Shown: piece after piece, positions 26,676 to 33,890 of the stretch
Position numbering within the stretch: position 1 is the stretch's first letter
Layout of the letters: every line of letters begins with the position of its first letter
Assembly (NCBI GenBank): GCA_949287985.1
Contig: CASEIN010000043.1
Location: forward strand, 1-64,000
DNA: 64,000 nucleotides
Direction of reading: 5' to 3'
DNA from: Mucispirillum schaedleri
GTDB taxonomy: Bacteria; Chrysiogenota; Deferribacteres; Deferribacterales; Mucispirillaceae
Program-made: the position numbers and the translations under genes
Notes under the pieces: generated by a model
Told to the model about the DNA's origin: nothing
What the model saw: the letters and a program-made list of their open reading frames with translations, nothing else
The model's database searches: none

Positions 26676-27652
26676 AAAAACGAGTTTATAGTGCAATGAG
26701 ACCAACTGGTGAACTTCACATTGGTCATTATTTTGGAGCAATTAAAAACTGGGTTAAAATGCAAAGTGAGTATGACTGTTTTTTTGCTGTTGCTGACTGG
26801 CATGCTTTAACCACAAATTATGATAATCCAGAAAATATTAAAGAAATGCGACGTCAAATGGTATTAACTTGGCTTGCAGCAGGGCTTGATGTGGAAAAAG
26901 CACCTATATTTATACAATCCCATAATTTATACACTGCTGAACTTTACCTGCTTTTAGGTATGGTTACACCTGTTGCATGGCTTGAAAGATGCCCAAGTTA
27001 TAAAGATATAATAAATGCATTAAGCCATAAAGATTTATCAAACTATGGTTTTTTAGGTTATCCTGTATTAATGACGGCAGATATTATCATGTATCTTGCA
27101 AACTTAGTTCCAGTTGGAATAGACCAAGTGCCACATGTGGAGCTCGCTAGGGAAATAGTTAGAAGGTTTAATAATTTTTATGGTGAAATATTTGTTGAGC
27201 CTGAAGCAATGCTTACAAATGTCCCAAAACTTCCAGGGCTTGATGGAAGAAAAATGAGTAAAAGCCTTAATAATACAATATTATTAACAGAATCTTCAGA
27301 TGCTGTAGATAAAAAGATTAGAACAATGATAACGGATACTAAAAGACAAAGAAAGACAGATGCAGGTGATCCTAACGTTTGCCCAGTATTTGATTATCAT
27401 AAAGTATTTTCATCAGATGAAGAAAGGGCAAGTGTAGTAGAAGGCTGCACTAAAGCAACTATTGGCTGTATAGAATGTAAAAAAATATTAATTAATAATG
27501 TAGAAAATTTTATAAGCCCAATTAGAGAGAAAAAACAAAAATTAGAAAGCGATATTAAAGATATAAATGAGTTTTTAGCACCATATCAGAAAAAGGCAAA
27601 TGAAATTGCAGCAAATCTTATGGAGAAAGTAAGAACAGCTATTAAGATATGA
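26672..27652 (+). CDS. trpS: Tryptophanyl-tRNA synthetase
   Basis: A 326-residue class I aminoacyl-tRNA synthetase that charges tRNA-Trp. The HIGH motif is H16-IGH (GELHIGHYFG) and the KMSKS motif is K194-MSKS. The tryptophan/adenylate pocket segments (PTGELH, MTADIIMYLANLVPVGIDQVPHVELARE) are all present. Length is normal. The start overlaps the M50 protease by 4 bases and the stop overlaps scpA by 4 bases, so this is a tightly coupled M50-trpS-scpA-scpB-rlu operon. Confidence 0.97.
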   Translation: MKKRVYSAMRPTGELHIGHYFGAIKNWVKMQSEYDCFFAVADWHALTTNYDNPENIKEMRRQMVLTWLAAGLDVEKAPIFIQSHNLYTAELYLLLGMVTPVAWLERCPSYKDIINALSHKDLSNYGFLGYPVLMTADIIMYLANLVPVGIDQVPHVELAREIVRRFNNFYGEIFVEPEAMLTNVPKLPGLDGRKMSKSLNNTILLTESSDAVDKKIRTMITDTKRQRKTDAGDPNVCPVFDYHKVFSSDEERASVVEGCTKATIGCIECKKILINNVENFISPIREKKQKLESDIKDINEFLAPYQKKANEIAANLMEKVRTAIKI

Positions 27653-28380
27653 GTGAATTACTTGATATTAAAATACTAGATTATGAAGGTCCACTAGATT
27701 TATTAATACATCTTGTTTATAAAAATGAGATGAATATTTTTAATGTGTCCATTTCTGATATAACAAGCCAATTTATTGATGAAATTAGGAAAATGAAAGA
27801 AATGGATATAGAAGTTGCAGCAGAATTTATTAACATGGCTTCATATTTAGTATATTTAAAATCAAGAATGCTGCTTCCACGAGATGGCAGTAGTGAAGAT
27901 GATATAGACCCAGAAGAAGCAAAGTTTCGATTTAATCAACTTTTAATAGAATATTCTTTTTATAAAGATATGGCACAAAAATTAAAAGGGTTTGAGATAA
28001 ATTCTGGGAAATTTTTAGCAAGAACTCATTCCATTGTTATATTAAGGGAAGAACTATTTACAGAAGATGCTTATAAACTTGCTTCTGCTTTTTTTAATAT
28101 GTCTACAGGTAAAAAAGAAAAGAAAATGGTTGTAAAAAACTCTAAAATAGCAACTGAACAGGTAGCTAAAAGAGTTAAAGAATTTATTTTATCAAGAGAA
28201 AAAACTCTTTGGAGTGAAATAGAAAAAACTTGTAATGAGAAAATAGAAAAATGTGTATCATTTGGTTCAATATTAGAATTAATGAAAATAAAAAAAATAT
28301 CAGCATTCCAAGAAGCTAATTTTGAAGAAATATTACTAACATTAATTAAGGAAAATGAAGCTTATGACCATGAACAATAA
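27649..28380 (+). CDS. scpA: Segregation and condensation protein ScpA
   Basis: A 243-residue kleisin that joins Smc and ScpB in the bacterial condensin. The N-terminal signature is YEGPLDLLIHLVYKNEMNI, followed by the SQFIDEI and AAEFINMASYLVYLKSRMLLP segments that bind the Smc neck. The C-terminal winged helix includes LELMKIKKISAFQEANFEEI. Length is normal. It overlaps trpS by 4 bases and extends 17 bases beyond the probable start of scpB. Smc itself is not in the window. Confidence 0.95.
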   Translation: MSELLDIKILDYEGPLDLLIHLVYKNEMNIFNVSISDITSQFIDEIRKMKEMDIEVAAEFINMASYLVYLKSRMLLPRDGSSEDDIDPEEAKFRFNQLLIEYSFYKDMAQKLKGFEINSGKFLARTHSIVILREELFTEDAYKLASAFFNMSTGKKEKKMVVKNSKIATEQVAKRVKEFILSREKTLWSEIEKTCNEKIEKCVSFGSILELMKIKKISAFQEANFEEILLTLIKENEAYDHEQ

Positions 28381-29266
28381 TGAAGATAACAATAATAATG
28401 AAGAAGTTTTAGATAAATCACAAGATAAACAAGAAAATAAAGATGTAGAATATATAGACCCATCTTTATTAGACAGAGATATTAAAGAACTTAGTGATGC
28501 TTTTGAAGATTATATGGATAATATAATTGATGAAGAAAAAAAATCAGAAATAAATAAAATGGCAGCAGAAAGCCCATTAAAAGATATACTTCCTGATTTA
28601 ACTTCTCCATATAACGCTGATAATATCACAGAAGATGGTATATTAGATGAAGAAGAATTATCACAGCAGTATGATGATGGTTATTTCGAAAATAAGGAAA
28701 ATGAACAGGCAAATAATACATTTGTAGATGATTACGAAGACCTTTCTGAAAACAGGGAAAAACGTATATTCTATGCTGCATTATACTTATCTGGTAAGCC
28801 TGTAGAAATATCAACTTTTAGTAAAATGCTAAATCCAATAAATTTAGAAAATAGACTTCTTACATATGCTGAAGAATTTAACCGTATGAATATAGGAGTG
28901 CGAATTCGCATGGTTTCTGGTGGCTATCAAATAGTAGCAGATTCTGAAGTTACTATATTTTTAGAGAAATATTTTGGTGAAAAAACAGAATCATTATCTC
29001 GTGCATCTTTAGAAACTGCTGCTATTATTGCATACCGTCAGCCTGTAACAAAAGCAGAAGTAGAAGAAATGAGAGAAGTAAATTCATCAGGCACTATGAA
29101 ATATCTGCTTGATAAAAACTTAATAAAAGTAGTGGGCAGGAAGCAGGTGCCAGGAAAACCATTATTATACGCTACTACCAAGTATTTTTTGGAATATTTT
29201 GGGCTTAATGATTTATCAGAACTACCAACTTTTAGAGAATGGCAGGAGCTAAAACAAAACCAATGA
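28364..29266 (+). CDS. scpB: Segregation and condensation protein ScpB with a long acidic N-terminal extension
   Basis: A 300-residue ScpB, the winged-helix dimer that binds ScpA in condensin. The ScpB core starts near residue 130 (FYAALYLSGKPVEISTF) and includes VRIRMVSGGYQIVA, SRASLETAAIIAYRQPVTKAEVEE and LKVVGRKQVPGKPLLYATT-like segments. The preceding ~125 residues are rich in Asp, Glu and Asn, with few hydrophobics. ScpB is usually 180-200 residues, so this is an added tail. The start is uncertain: ATGs occur at 28355, 28364 and 28370. I prefer 28364 because AAGGA (28348-28352) is 11 bases before it. Confidence 0.9.
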   Translation: MTMNNNEDNNNNEEVLDKSQDKQENKDVEYIDPSLLDRDIKELSDAFEDYMDNIIDEEKKSEINKMAAESPLKDILPDLTSPYNADNITEDGILDEEELSQQYDDGYFENKENEQANNTFVDDYEDLSENREKRIFYAALYLSGKPVEISTFSKMLNPINLENRLLTYAEEFNRMNIGVRIRMVSGGYQIVADSEVTIFLEKYFGEKTESLSRASLETAAIIAYRQPVTKAEVEEMREVNSSGTMKYLLDKNLIKVVGRKQVPGKPLLYATTKYFLEYFGLNDLSELPTFREWQELKQNQ

Positions 29267-29991
29267 GCGAATTAGTTAGATTAAATAAATATATTGCTTC
29301 TATGACTGGTTATTCAAGACGTGAAGCAGATAAATTAATTGAAGAAGGTAAAGTATCGGTTAACGGTAAACGTGTTAAAGAGCAGGGTATAAAAATTAAT
29401 GAAAATGAAGATGTAGTTTTTATTAATAATGAGCCTATTTATGAAAGTAAACCAGATGTTTTTAAATTTTATAAGCCACGCAGAGTTTTAACTGCTTATG
29501 GGGAAGGCAGAGGGAAAGATACCTTAGAAAAATTCCCACTTTTTGCAGGAAGAAAGTTTCCTTATTCTGGCAGGCTTGATTATGAAAGTGAAGGGCTTTT
29601 GATATTTTCAAACGATGGTGAGCTTATCCAAAGAATGCAAAAACCAGAATATAAGATGGAGAAAGAATATCTTGTAACAGTAGACAGGCTTTTATCCAGC
29701 GTAGAAATGGAAGAATTTGCATCAGGGCTTGATACTCCAAAAGGAAAATACCAGCCATGCAGTATAAAATTTGCAGGTAAGTATAATTATAAAGTAATAA
29801 TTAAAGAAGGTAAAAAACGCCAAATAAGAAATATGTTCGGTTATTTTGGCAGTAAAGTAAAAAGACTTGAAAGGGTAAGAATAGGACCTATTACCATAGG
29901 GCAGTTAAAACCGGGAGAATACGAAATGCTTTCCCGTGATGAAATAAAAAAACTATATAAAGCCACAGGCTTAAATTATAATACAAAATAA
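29263..29991 (+). CDS. RsuA/RluB/RluE-type pseudouridine synthase
   Basis: A 242-residue S4-domain pseudouridine synthase. The S4 domain is at residues ~5-50 (RLNKYIASMTGYSRREADKLI). The catalytic aspartate is in the SGRLDYESEGLLIFSNDG motif. GKKRQIRNMFGYFGSKVKRLERVRIGPI is the C-terminal signature. These enzymes modify uridines in 23S or 16S rRNA; RluB-like is most likely, as scpB-rluB adjacency is common. I place the start at 29263 (ATGA overlap with scpB) because family N-termini begin just before RLNKYI; an upstream ATG at 29239 would add eight residues. Confidence 0.92.
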   Translation: MSELVRLNKYIASMTGYSRREADKLIEEGKVSVNGKRVKEQGIKINENEDVVFINNEPIYESKPDVFKFYKPRRVLTAYGEGRGKDTLEKFPLFAGRKFPYSGRLDYESEGLLIFSNDGELIQRMQKPEYKMEKEYLVTVDRLLSSVEMEEFASGLDTPKGKYQPCSIKFAGKYNYKVIIKEGKKRQIRNMFGYFGSKVKRLERVRIGPITIGQLKPGEYEMLSRDEIKKLYKATGLNYNTK

Positions 29992-30005
29992 AAAGAGGTA
30001 AAAAA

Positions 30006-30368
30006 ATGTATAGAGTAAGAATAAAAAGTCATTTTTCTTCAGCACATAATTTAAGAGAATATCAGGGAGCATGTGAAAGGCTTCATGGCCATAACTGGAA
30101 AGTAGAAGCATATTTAAAATCAGAAACCTTAGATAAACTAGGTATGGTAGAAGATTTTAAAATGTTTAAAAAACATTTAAATGTTATAATGGACGAATTA
30201 GACCATAAATACATTAATGAACTTGAATACTTTAAAACAGTAAACCCAACAAGCGAAAATATGGCAAAATATATTTTTGACAGGCTTGCTGTTCATTATG
30301 GTGAAAAAGTGGATAAAGTAATTGTATGGGAGACAGATACTTCTGCTGCAGAATATTCAAAAGATTAA
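30006..30368 (+). CDS. queD: 6-carboxy-5,6,7,8-tetrahydropterin synthase QueD
   Basis: A 120-residue PTPS-family enzyme that makes 6-carboxytetrahydropterin from dihydroneopterin triphosphate in queuosine synthesis. The zinc histidines are H14 (SSAHNL), H27 and H29 (LHGHNW). Catalytic C23 lies in GACERLHGH, and DH (DELDHKYINE) and E105 (WETDTSAAEY) complete the site. Length is standard. AAAGAGGT lies 7 bases before the ATG. QueC, QueE and QueF are not in the window. Confidence 0.94.
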   Translation: MYRVRIKSHFSSAHNLREYQGACERLHGHNWKVEAYLKSETLDKLGMVEDFKMFKKHLNVIMDELDHKYINELEYFKTVNPTSENMAKYIFDRLAVHYGEKVDKVIVWETDTSAAEYSKD

Positions 30369-30394
30369 ATTTATTTATAAATTAGAGGGAGTTT

Positions 30395-31321
30395 ATGAAA
30401 AAACTTATATCTACTGTATTAATATTAATACTGCCAGTTTTTGCTTTTGCTGAAACTTATTCATGTGATGAATTATTAAATGATATGAATAATTCTTGTA
30501 ACGGCAGCAGCTTATGTATTGATAATTTTAATAAATATTTTGAAATTATTTCAGATACTTGTACATATAATGAATCAGAACGGTTTGCTTATTATAAACT
30601 TTTAAAGCCATTAACTTTAAAAGGAACTTTAAAATATATAATAGATTATAATGCAAGTGCATGCAGTCCTGATGTCCGATATACAATATTTACACCAGAT
30701 AATGAAGATTTTAGTTTTTTAATTGGTCAGGAATATAATGGAGCATTAGTTAAAAAATCTTTTAAAGATATTGAAAAAATGCTTCCTAAATGGTTTAAAG
30801 AAACTATGCTTGCAGGCAGTGTATCTTTTAATGTGGAATTAACTCTTGAAAATATTAAAGATGAATATTATGCAACCTATGAAAATAGAAATGTTTATAA
30901 AGGTTTAGGGCAGAATATATCAGCTTGTAATTTTGGCGATGAACGAGAAATTTTTCCAAAAGCTGTTAAAGTATTAGGTAAAGCATCGGAAGAAAAATCA
31001 GGTCTTTCTTCTTATATATATGTTGAAACATCAATGATTTATTACACATTAAATACAGAAGATGATTATGTGAATATAAGAGAGATGCCAAATGGTAAAG
31101 TATTATCTAAAATTTATAAATCAGATATTGATAAAATCTTTATAGTTGATTTAGAACAGGCAAGAAGCAATATAGCTGATAAAAAAAGCATTAACAATAA
31201 ATGGGTTCAGGTAGTTTACTTTCCAGATAAAGAAGATAAAGAAAATTTTATAGTAGGTTATATCCACAAAAGCCAGATTAAGCAGATAGATAATATATAT
31301 AAACATTTAAATGAGGAGTAG
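30395..31321 (+). CDS. Exported protein of unknown function with an SH3-like C-terminus
   Basis: A 308-residue protein with a signal peptide (residues 1-19, ending AFA). Residues 20-60 hold five cysteines with spacing C-x9-C-x6-C and two more, which suggests disulfides in the periplasm. The last ~90 residues (YYTLNTEDDYVNIREMPNGK ... WVQVVYFPDKE ... GYIHKSQI) look like a bacterial SH3 domain, as in proteins that bind cell-wall material. The middle (90-190) is unrecognised. I can name no family. A neighbour on the other strand converges 14 bases downstream. Confidence 0.65.
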   Translation: MKKLISTVLILILPVFAFAETYSCDELLNDMNNSCNGSSLCIDNFNKYFEIISDTCTYNESERFAYYKLLKPLTLKGTLKYIIDYNASACSPDVRYTIFTPDNEDFSFLIGQEYNGALVKKSFKDIEKMLPKWFKETMLAGSVSFNVELTLENIKDEYYATYENRNVYKGLGQNISACNFGDEREIFPKAVKVLGKASEEKSGLSSYIYVETSMIYYTLNTEDDYVNIREMPNGKVLSKIYKSDIDKIFIVDLEQARSNIADKKSINNKWVQVVYFPDKEDKENFIVGYIHKSQIKQIDNIYKHLNEE

Positions 31322-31328
31322 ATACTCC
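31315..31328. terminator. Short hairpin between convergent genes
   Basis: GGAGT-AGAT-ACTCC is a 5-base perfect stem with a 4-base loop (extendable by one less stable pair) overlapping the stop codon of the SH3-like gene, in the 14-base convergent gap. No clean T-run follows on either strand, so termination here is only a weak possibility. Confidence 0.25.
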
Positions 31329-31335
31329 CCAAAAA

Positions 31336-31857
31336 TTATTTTATTCCAAGTTTATTATATGTATTTATTAAATTAACATATTCTTCAGCATTATTTTTAA
31401 TATGTATTAAATCATCTTCTGTTAAATCTCTTATATATTTTGCAGGTGAGCCCATAAATAATGTGCCAGATTTTACAACTTTTCCTTGAGGAACAATACT
31501 TCCTGCTGCTACAATTGCATTTTCTTCAACAACAGAACCGTTTAATAAAATAGCTCCCATGCCTATAAGGCAGTTATCCTGCACTATGCAGCCATGAAGT
31601 ATTACATTATGTCCGATAGTTACATTTTTTCCAACTATAACAGGCTCTTTATACCCTATATGAACAACAGAACCATCTTGAACATTTGAATTATCACCAA
31701 TTTCAATATAATTAATGTCACCTCTGATAGTAACATTATACCATATGCCAACATTATCACCAAGAGTAACATTACCTAATACTTTTGCATTATCTGCTAT
31801 AAAAGTATTTTTACCTTTAGTTACGCCTTTTTTGAGATTTTCTTCAACTATACTCAT
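31336..31857 (-). CDS. Gamma-class carbonic-anhydrase-family protein
   Basis: A 173-residue left-handed beta-helix of hexapeptide repeats (for example VTLGDNVGIWYNVTIRGD, then IEIGDNSNVQDG). The three zinc/iron histidines of gamma carbonic anhydrases are present: H66 (SVVHIG), H83 (IGHNV) and H88 (LHGC). The partner residues R45 and D47 (IRGD) and Q60/D61 also fit. This is the small YrdA/PaaY-like type. Many such proteins are weak or inactive as carbonic anhydrases, so catalytic activity is uncertain. A palindrome (31882-31902) and the panB promoter region lie immediately upstream, shared between the divergent genes. Confidence 0.9.
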   Translation of the reverse strand: MSIVEENLKKGVTKGKNTFIADNAKVLGNVTLGDNVGIWYNVTIRGDINYIEIGDNSNVQDGSVVHIGYKEPVIVGKNVTIGHNVILHGCIVQDNCLIGMGAILLNGSVVEENAIVAAGSIVPQGKVVKSGTLFMGSPAKYIRDLTEDDLIHIKNNAEEYVNLINTYNKLGIK

Positions 31858-31881
31858 ATGATTATCCTTAAATTTTTATTT

Positions 31882-31902
31882 ATAAGATAAATTTTATCTT
31901 AT
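31882..31902. promoter_or_regulatory. Palindromic operator-like site between carbonic anhydrase and panB
   Basis: ATAAGATAA-ATT-TTATCTTAT, a perfect 9-base inverted repeat with a 3-base centre. It lies 11-31 bases before a TATAAT at 31913-31918, so it covers the place of the -35 box, and 25 bases before the carbonic anhydrase start on the other strand. A related palindrome is found in front of ccoN. Confidence 0.45.
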
Positions 31903-32035
31903 TTTGTTACATTATAATATATATAAATTTATAAAAAAATCTATGATAAAATTTAAAATCTACATAATATTATGGTTTGCATTTTCACTTATTCAGTGCT
32001 ATATAGAATTTAAATTAATATACAGGAGTATAAAG

Positions 32036-32851
32036 GTGAGTGTTCAAAAAGAGTTAAAACAAACATTAAATATTAATTCTTTCCAAAAAATGAAAGAGAA
32101 TAATGATAAAATAACATGCCTTACAGCATATGATTATACATCTGCTAAAATCATAGATAATGCTGGCGTTGACTTAATATTAGTAGGGGATTCTTTAGGT
32201 ATGGTTGTAAATGGTTATAACTCTACAATACCTGTAACACTTGATGAAGTAATATACCATACAAAATCAGTTAAAAGAGCAGTTGAAAGAGCATTTGTTG
32301 TAGCAGATATGCCTTTTGGAACATATCAAACGAATATAGATGAAGCAGTAAATAATGCAGTAAGATTAGTTAAAGAAACTGAAGTTGCTGCTGTAAAAAT
32401 AGAAGGTGGAAAAGAAGCTGCTCCACTTATTGAAAAATTGGTAAGTATTGGTATTGGGGTTATGGGACATATTGGCTTAAAACCACAAATGATAAATACA
32501 ATGGGTGGCTATAAAATATTTGGTAAAGATGGGGCAGAAAGCTTAATTGAAGATGCTAAAGCAATCCAGGCAGCAGGTGCGTTTTCAATAGTATTAGAAG
32601 GAATATCCAGTAAAAGTGCTGCTGAAATCACTAAAAATATATCTATTCCAACAATAGGGATTGGTGCAGGTAACAGCTGTGATGGTCAAATACTTGTATT
32701 TCATGATGTATTTGGGTTGTTTACTGATTTTAAGCCAAAATTTGTAAAACACTATGCAAATGTAGCTGAAATAATTAATACAGCAGCTAAAGAATATATT
32801 AATGATGTTAAATCAGGTGCTTTTCCTGATGAAAACCATTCATTTAAATAA
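32036..32851 (+). CDS. panB: 3-methyl-2-oxobutanoate hydroxymethyltransferase PanB
   Basis: A 271-residue TIM-barrel enzyme making ketopantoate from 2-ketoisovalerate and methylenetetrahydrofolate, the first step of pantothenate and CoA synthesis. It shows LTAYDYTSAKIIDNAGVDLILVGDSLGMV (residues ~29-57), VVADMPFGTYQ, VKIEGG and IGIGAG. I place the start at a GTG (32036) with AGGAG at 32024-32028, 7 bases before it. This gives the family's normal length. A longer in-frame ATG at 31904 would add 44 mostly hydrophobic residues and has no ribosome-binding site. panC follows 11 bases later. Confidence 0.92.
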   Translation: MSVQKELKQTLNINSFQKMKENNDKITCLTAYDYTSAKIIDNAGVDLILVGDSLGMVVNGYNSTIPVTLDEVIYHTKSVKRAVERAFVVADMPFGTYQTNIDEAVNNAVRLVKETEVAAVKIEGGKEAAPLIEKLVSIGIGVMGHIGLKPQMINTMGGYKIFGKDGAESLIEDAKAIQAAGAFSIVLEGISSKSAAEITKNISIPTIGIGAGNSCDGQILVFHDVFGLFTDFKPKFVKHYANVAEIINTAAKEYINDVKSGAFPDENHSFK

Positions 32852-32862
32852 AGGATAATATA

Positions 32863-33708
32863 ATGAAAATAGTAAAAACAATAGATGAAATACGAAATAT
32901 AATTAAAGAATGGAGAAAAGAAGGGTATAGTGTTGGTCTTGTGCCTACAATGGGTTATTTACATGAAGGTCATGGCTCATTAATAGAACAGTCTGTTAAA
33001 AATAATGATAAAACAGTTGTAAGTGTATTTGTAAACCCTACACAGTTTGGTCCAAATGAAGATTTAGAAAAATACCCAAGAGATATAGAAAGGGACAGTC
33101 AACTTGTAGAAAGTTTAGGAGGGGATATTATATTTAACCCTGAAGCGTCAGAAATTTATAATACAAAAAATTATACTTATATAACAGTGCAGGGGCTTTC
33201 TGAAAAATTATGTGGCATTACACGCCCAACACATTTTGCAGGTGTTTGCCAGGTTGTTTCAAAATTATTTCATATAGTTATGCCAGATAATGCTTATTTT
33301 GGTTTAAAAGATTTTCAACAGTATATAATAATTAAAACAATGGTAGATGATTTAAATTTTCCTGTAAAAATTAATCCTGTAGAAATTGTTAGAGAAAAAA
33401 GTGGATTAGCTATGAGTTCTAGAAATGTATATCTTACTGATGATGAAAGAAAATCTGCACTTTCTTTAAGTATTGCTTTAAAAACTGCAAAATCATTAAT
33501 ATCAAATAGAGAATATAACAGCAGTAAGATTATTTCAGAAATGAAACAAATTATTAATAATTATCCATATACAAAAATCGACTATATAAAAATTGTTAAC
33601 ACAACTACACTTAATGATATAGATTATATTGAAAATGAGAAGTATGCTGTTTTGTTAGCTGTATATGTAGGAAAAACAAGACTTATTGATAACTATGTAT
33701 GTGAGTAA
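32863..33708 (+). CDS. panC: Pantothenate synthetase PanC
   Basis: A 281-residue enzyme that joins pantoate to beta-alanine with ATP through pantoyl adenylate. The HIGH-like motif is H34-EGH37 (VPTMGYLHEGHGSLI). VSVFVNPTQFGPNEDLEKYPRD, and the ATP-binding KDFQQ and SSRNVYL segments are present. The typical HLSL is HGSL here, a small change next to the active site. Length is normal. panD (beta-alanine) is not in the window. A 182-base gap with regulatory features separates it from ccoN. Confidence 0.95.
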   Translation: MKIVKTIDEIRNIIKEWRKEGYSVGLVPTMGYLHEGHGSLIEQSVKNNDKTVVSVFVNPTQFGPNEDLEKYPRDIERDSQLVESLGGDIIFNPEASEIYNTKNYTYITVQGLSEKLCGITRPTHFAGVCQVVSKLFHIVMPDNAYFGLKDFQQYIIIKTMVDDLNFPVKINPVEIVREKSGLAMSSRNVYLTDDERKSALSLSIALKTAKSLISNREYNSSKIISEMKQIINNYPYTKIDYIKIVNTTTLNDIDYIENEKYAVLLAVYVGKTRLIDNYVCE

Positions 33709-33804
33709 TAAAAGATTATAACTTATATTTAAGTTGCACATTAGCTATTATTTATAACTTATTTATATATATAGTATTTTATGTAAATATAAAATAATCC
33801 TAAA

Positions 33805-33821
33805 AAGATATTATATATCTT
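33805..33821. promoter_or_regulatory. Palindromic operator-like site before ccoN
   Basis: AAGATAT-TAT-ATATCTT, a perfect 7-base inverted repeat with a 3-base centre that touches the -35 box at 33820. It shares the AAGATA-N5-TATCTT frame with the palindrome at 31882-31902, so the same regulator might bind both. Confidence 0.4.
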
Positions 33822-33848
33822 GATTTATATTATTTTTTCTGATAGTAT
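33820..33848 (+). promoter_or_regulatory. Sigma70-type promoter for the cbb3 oxidase operon
   Basis: TTGATT (33820-33825), 17 bases, TAGTAT (33843-33848). The predicted transcript start near 33855 leaves a leader of about 35 bases. The -35 lies inside the 12-mer CTTGATTTATAT (33819-33830). Confidence 0.5.
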
Positions 33849-33890
33849 AAGGTTATAGCAGTTTAATAAATCTTTTATGGGGGATGTGCA

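Larger units (their letters stand above)
33709..33890. other. Upstream region of the cbb3 oxidase operon
   Basis: 182 AT-rich bases that hold the palindrome at 33805-33821, the promoter at 33820-33848 and GGGGGAT at 33880-33886 before the ccoN ATG. The TTGAT of the -35 resembles half of an FNR site, but the second half (ATTAT versus ATCAA) does not match well. I see no small gene or tRNA. Confidence 0.6.

Noticed and set aside
31904-32035. N-terminal extension of PanB from an upstream ATG
   Set aside because: It adds 44 mostly hydrophobic residues absent from the family, while a GTG with a good ribosome-binding site gives the normal length.
33820-33833. Full FNR box before ccoN
   Set aside because: Only the TTGAT half matches; the other half reads ATTAT rather than ATCAA, and the centre is too close to the -10 for a normal activating position.
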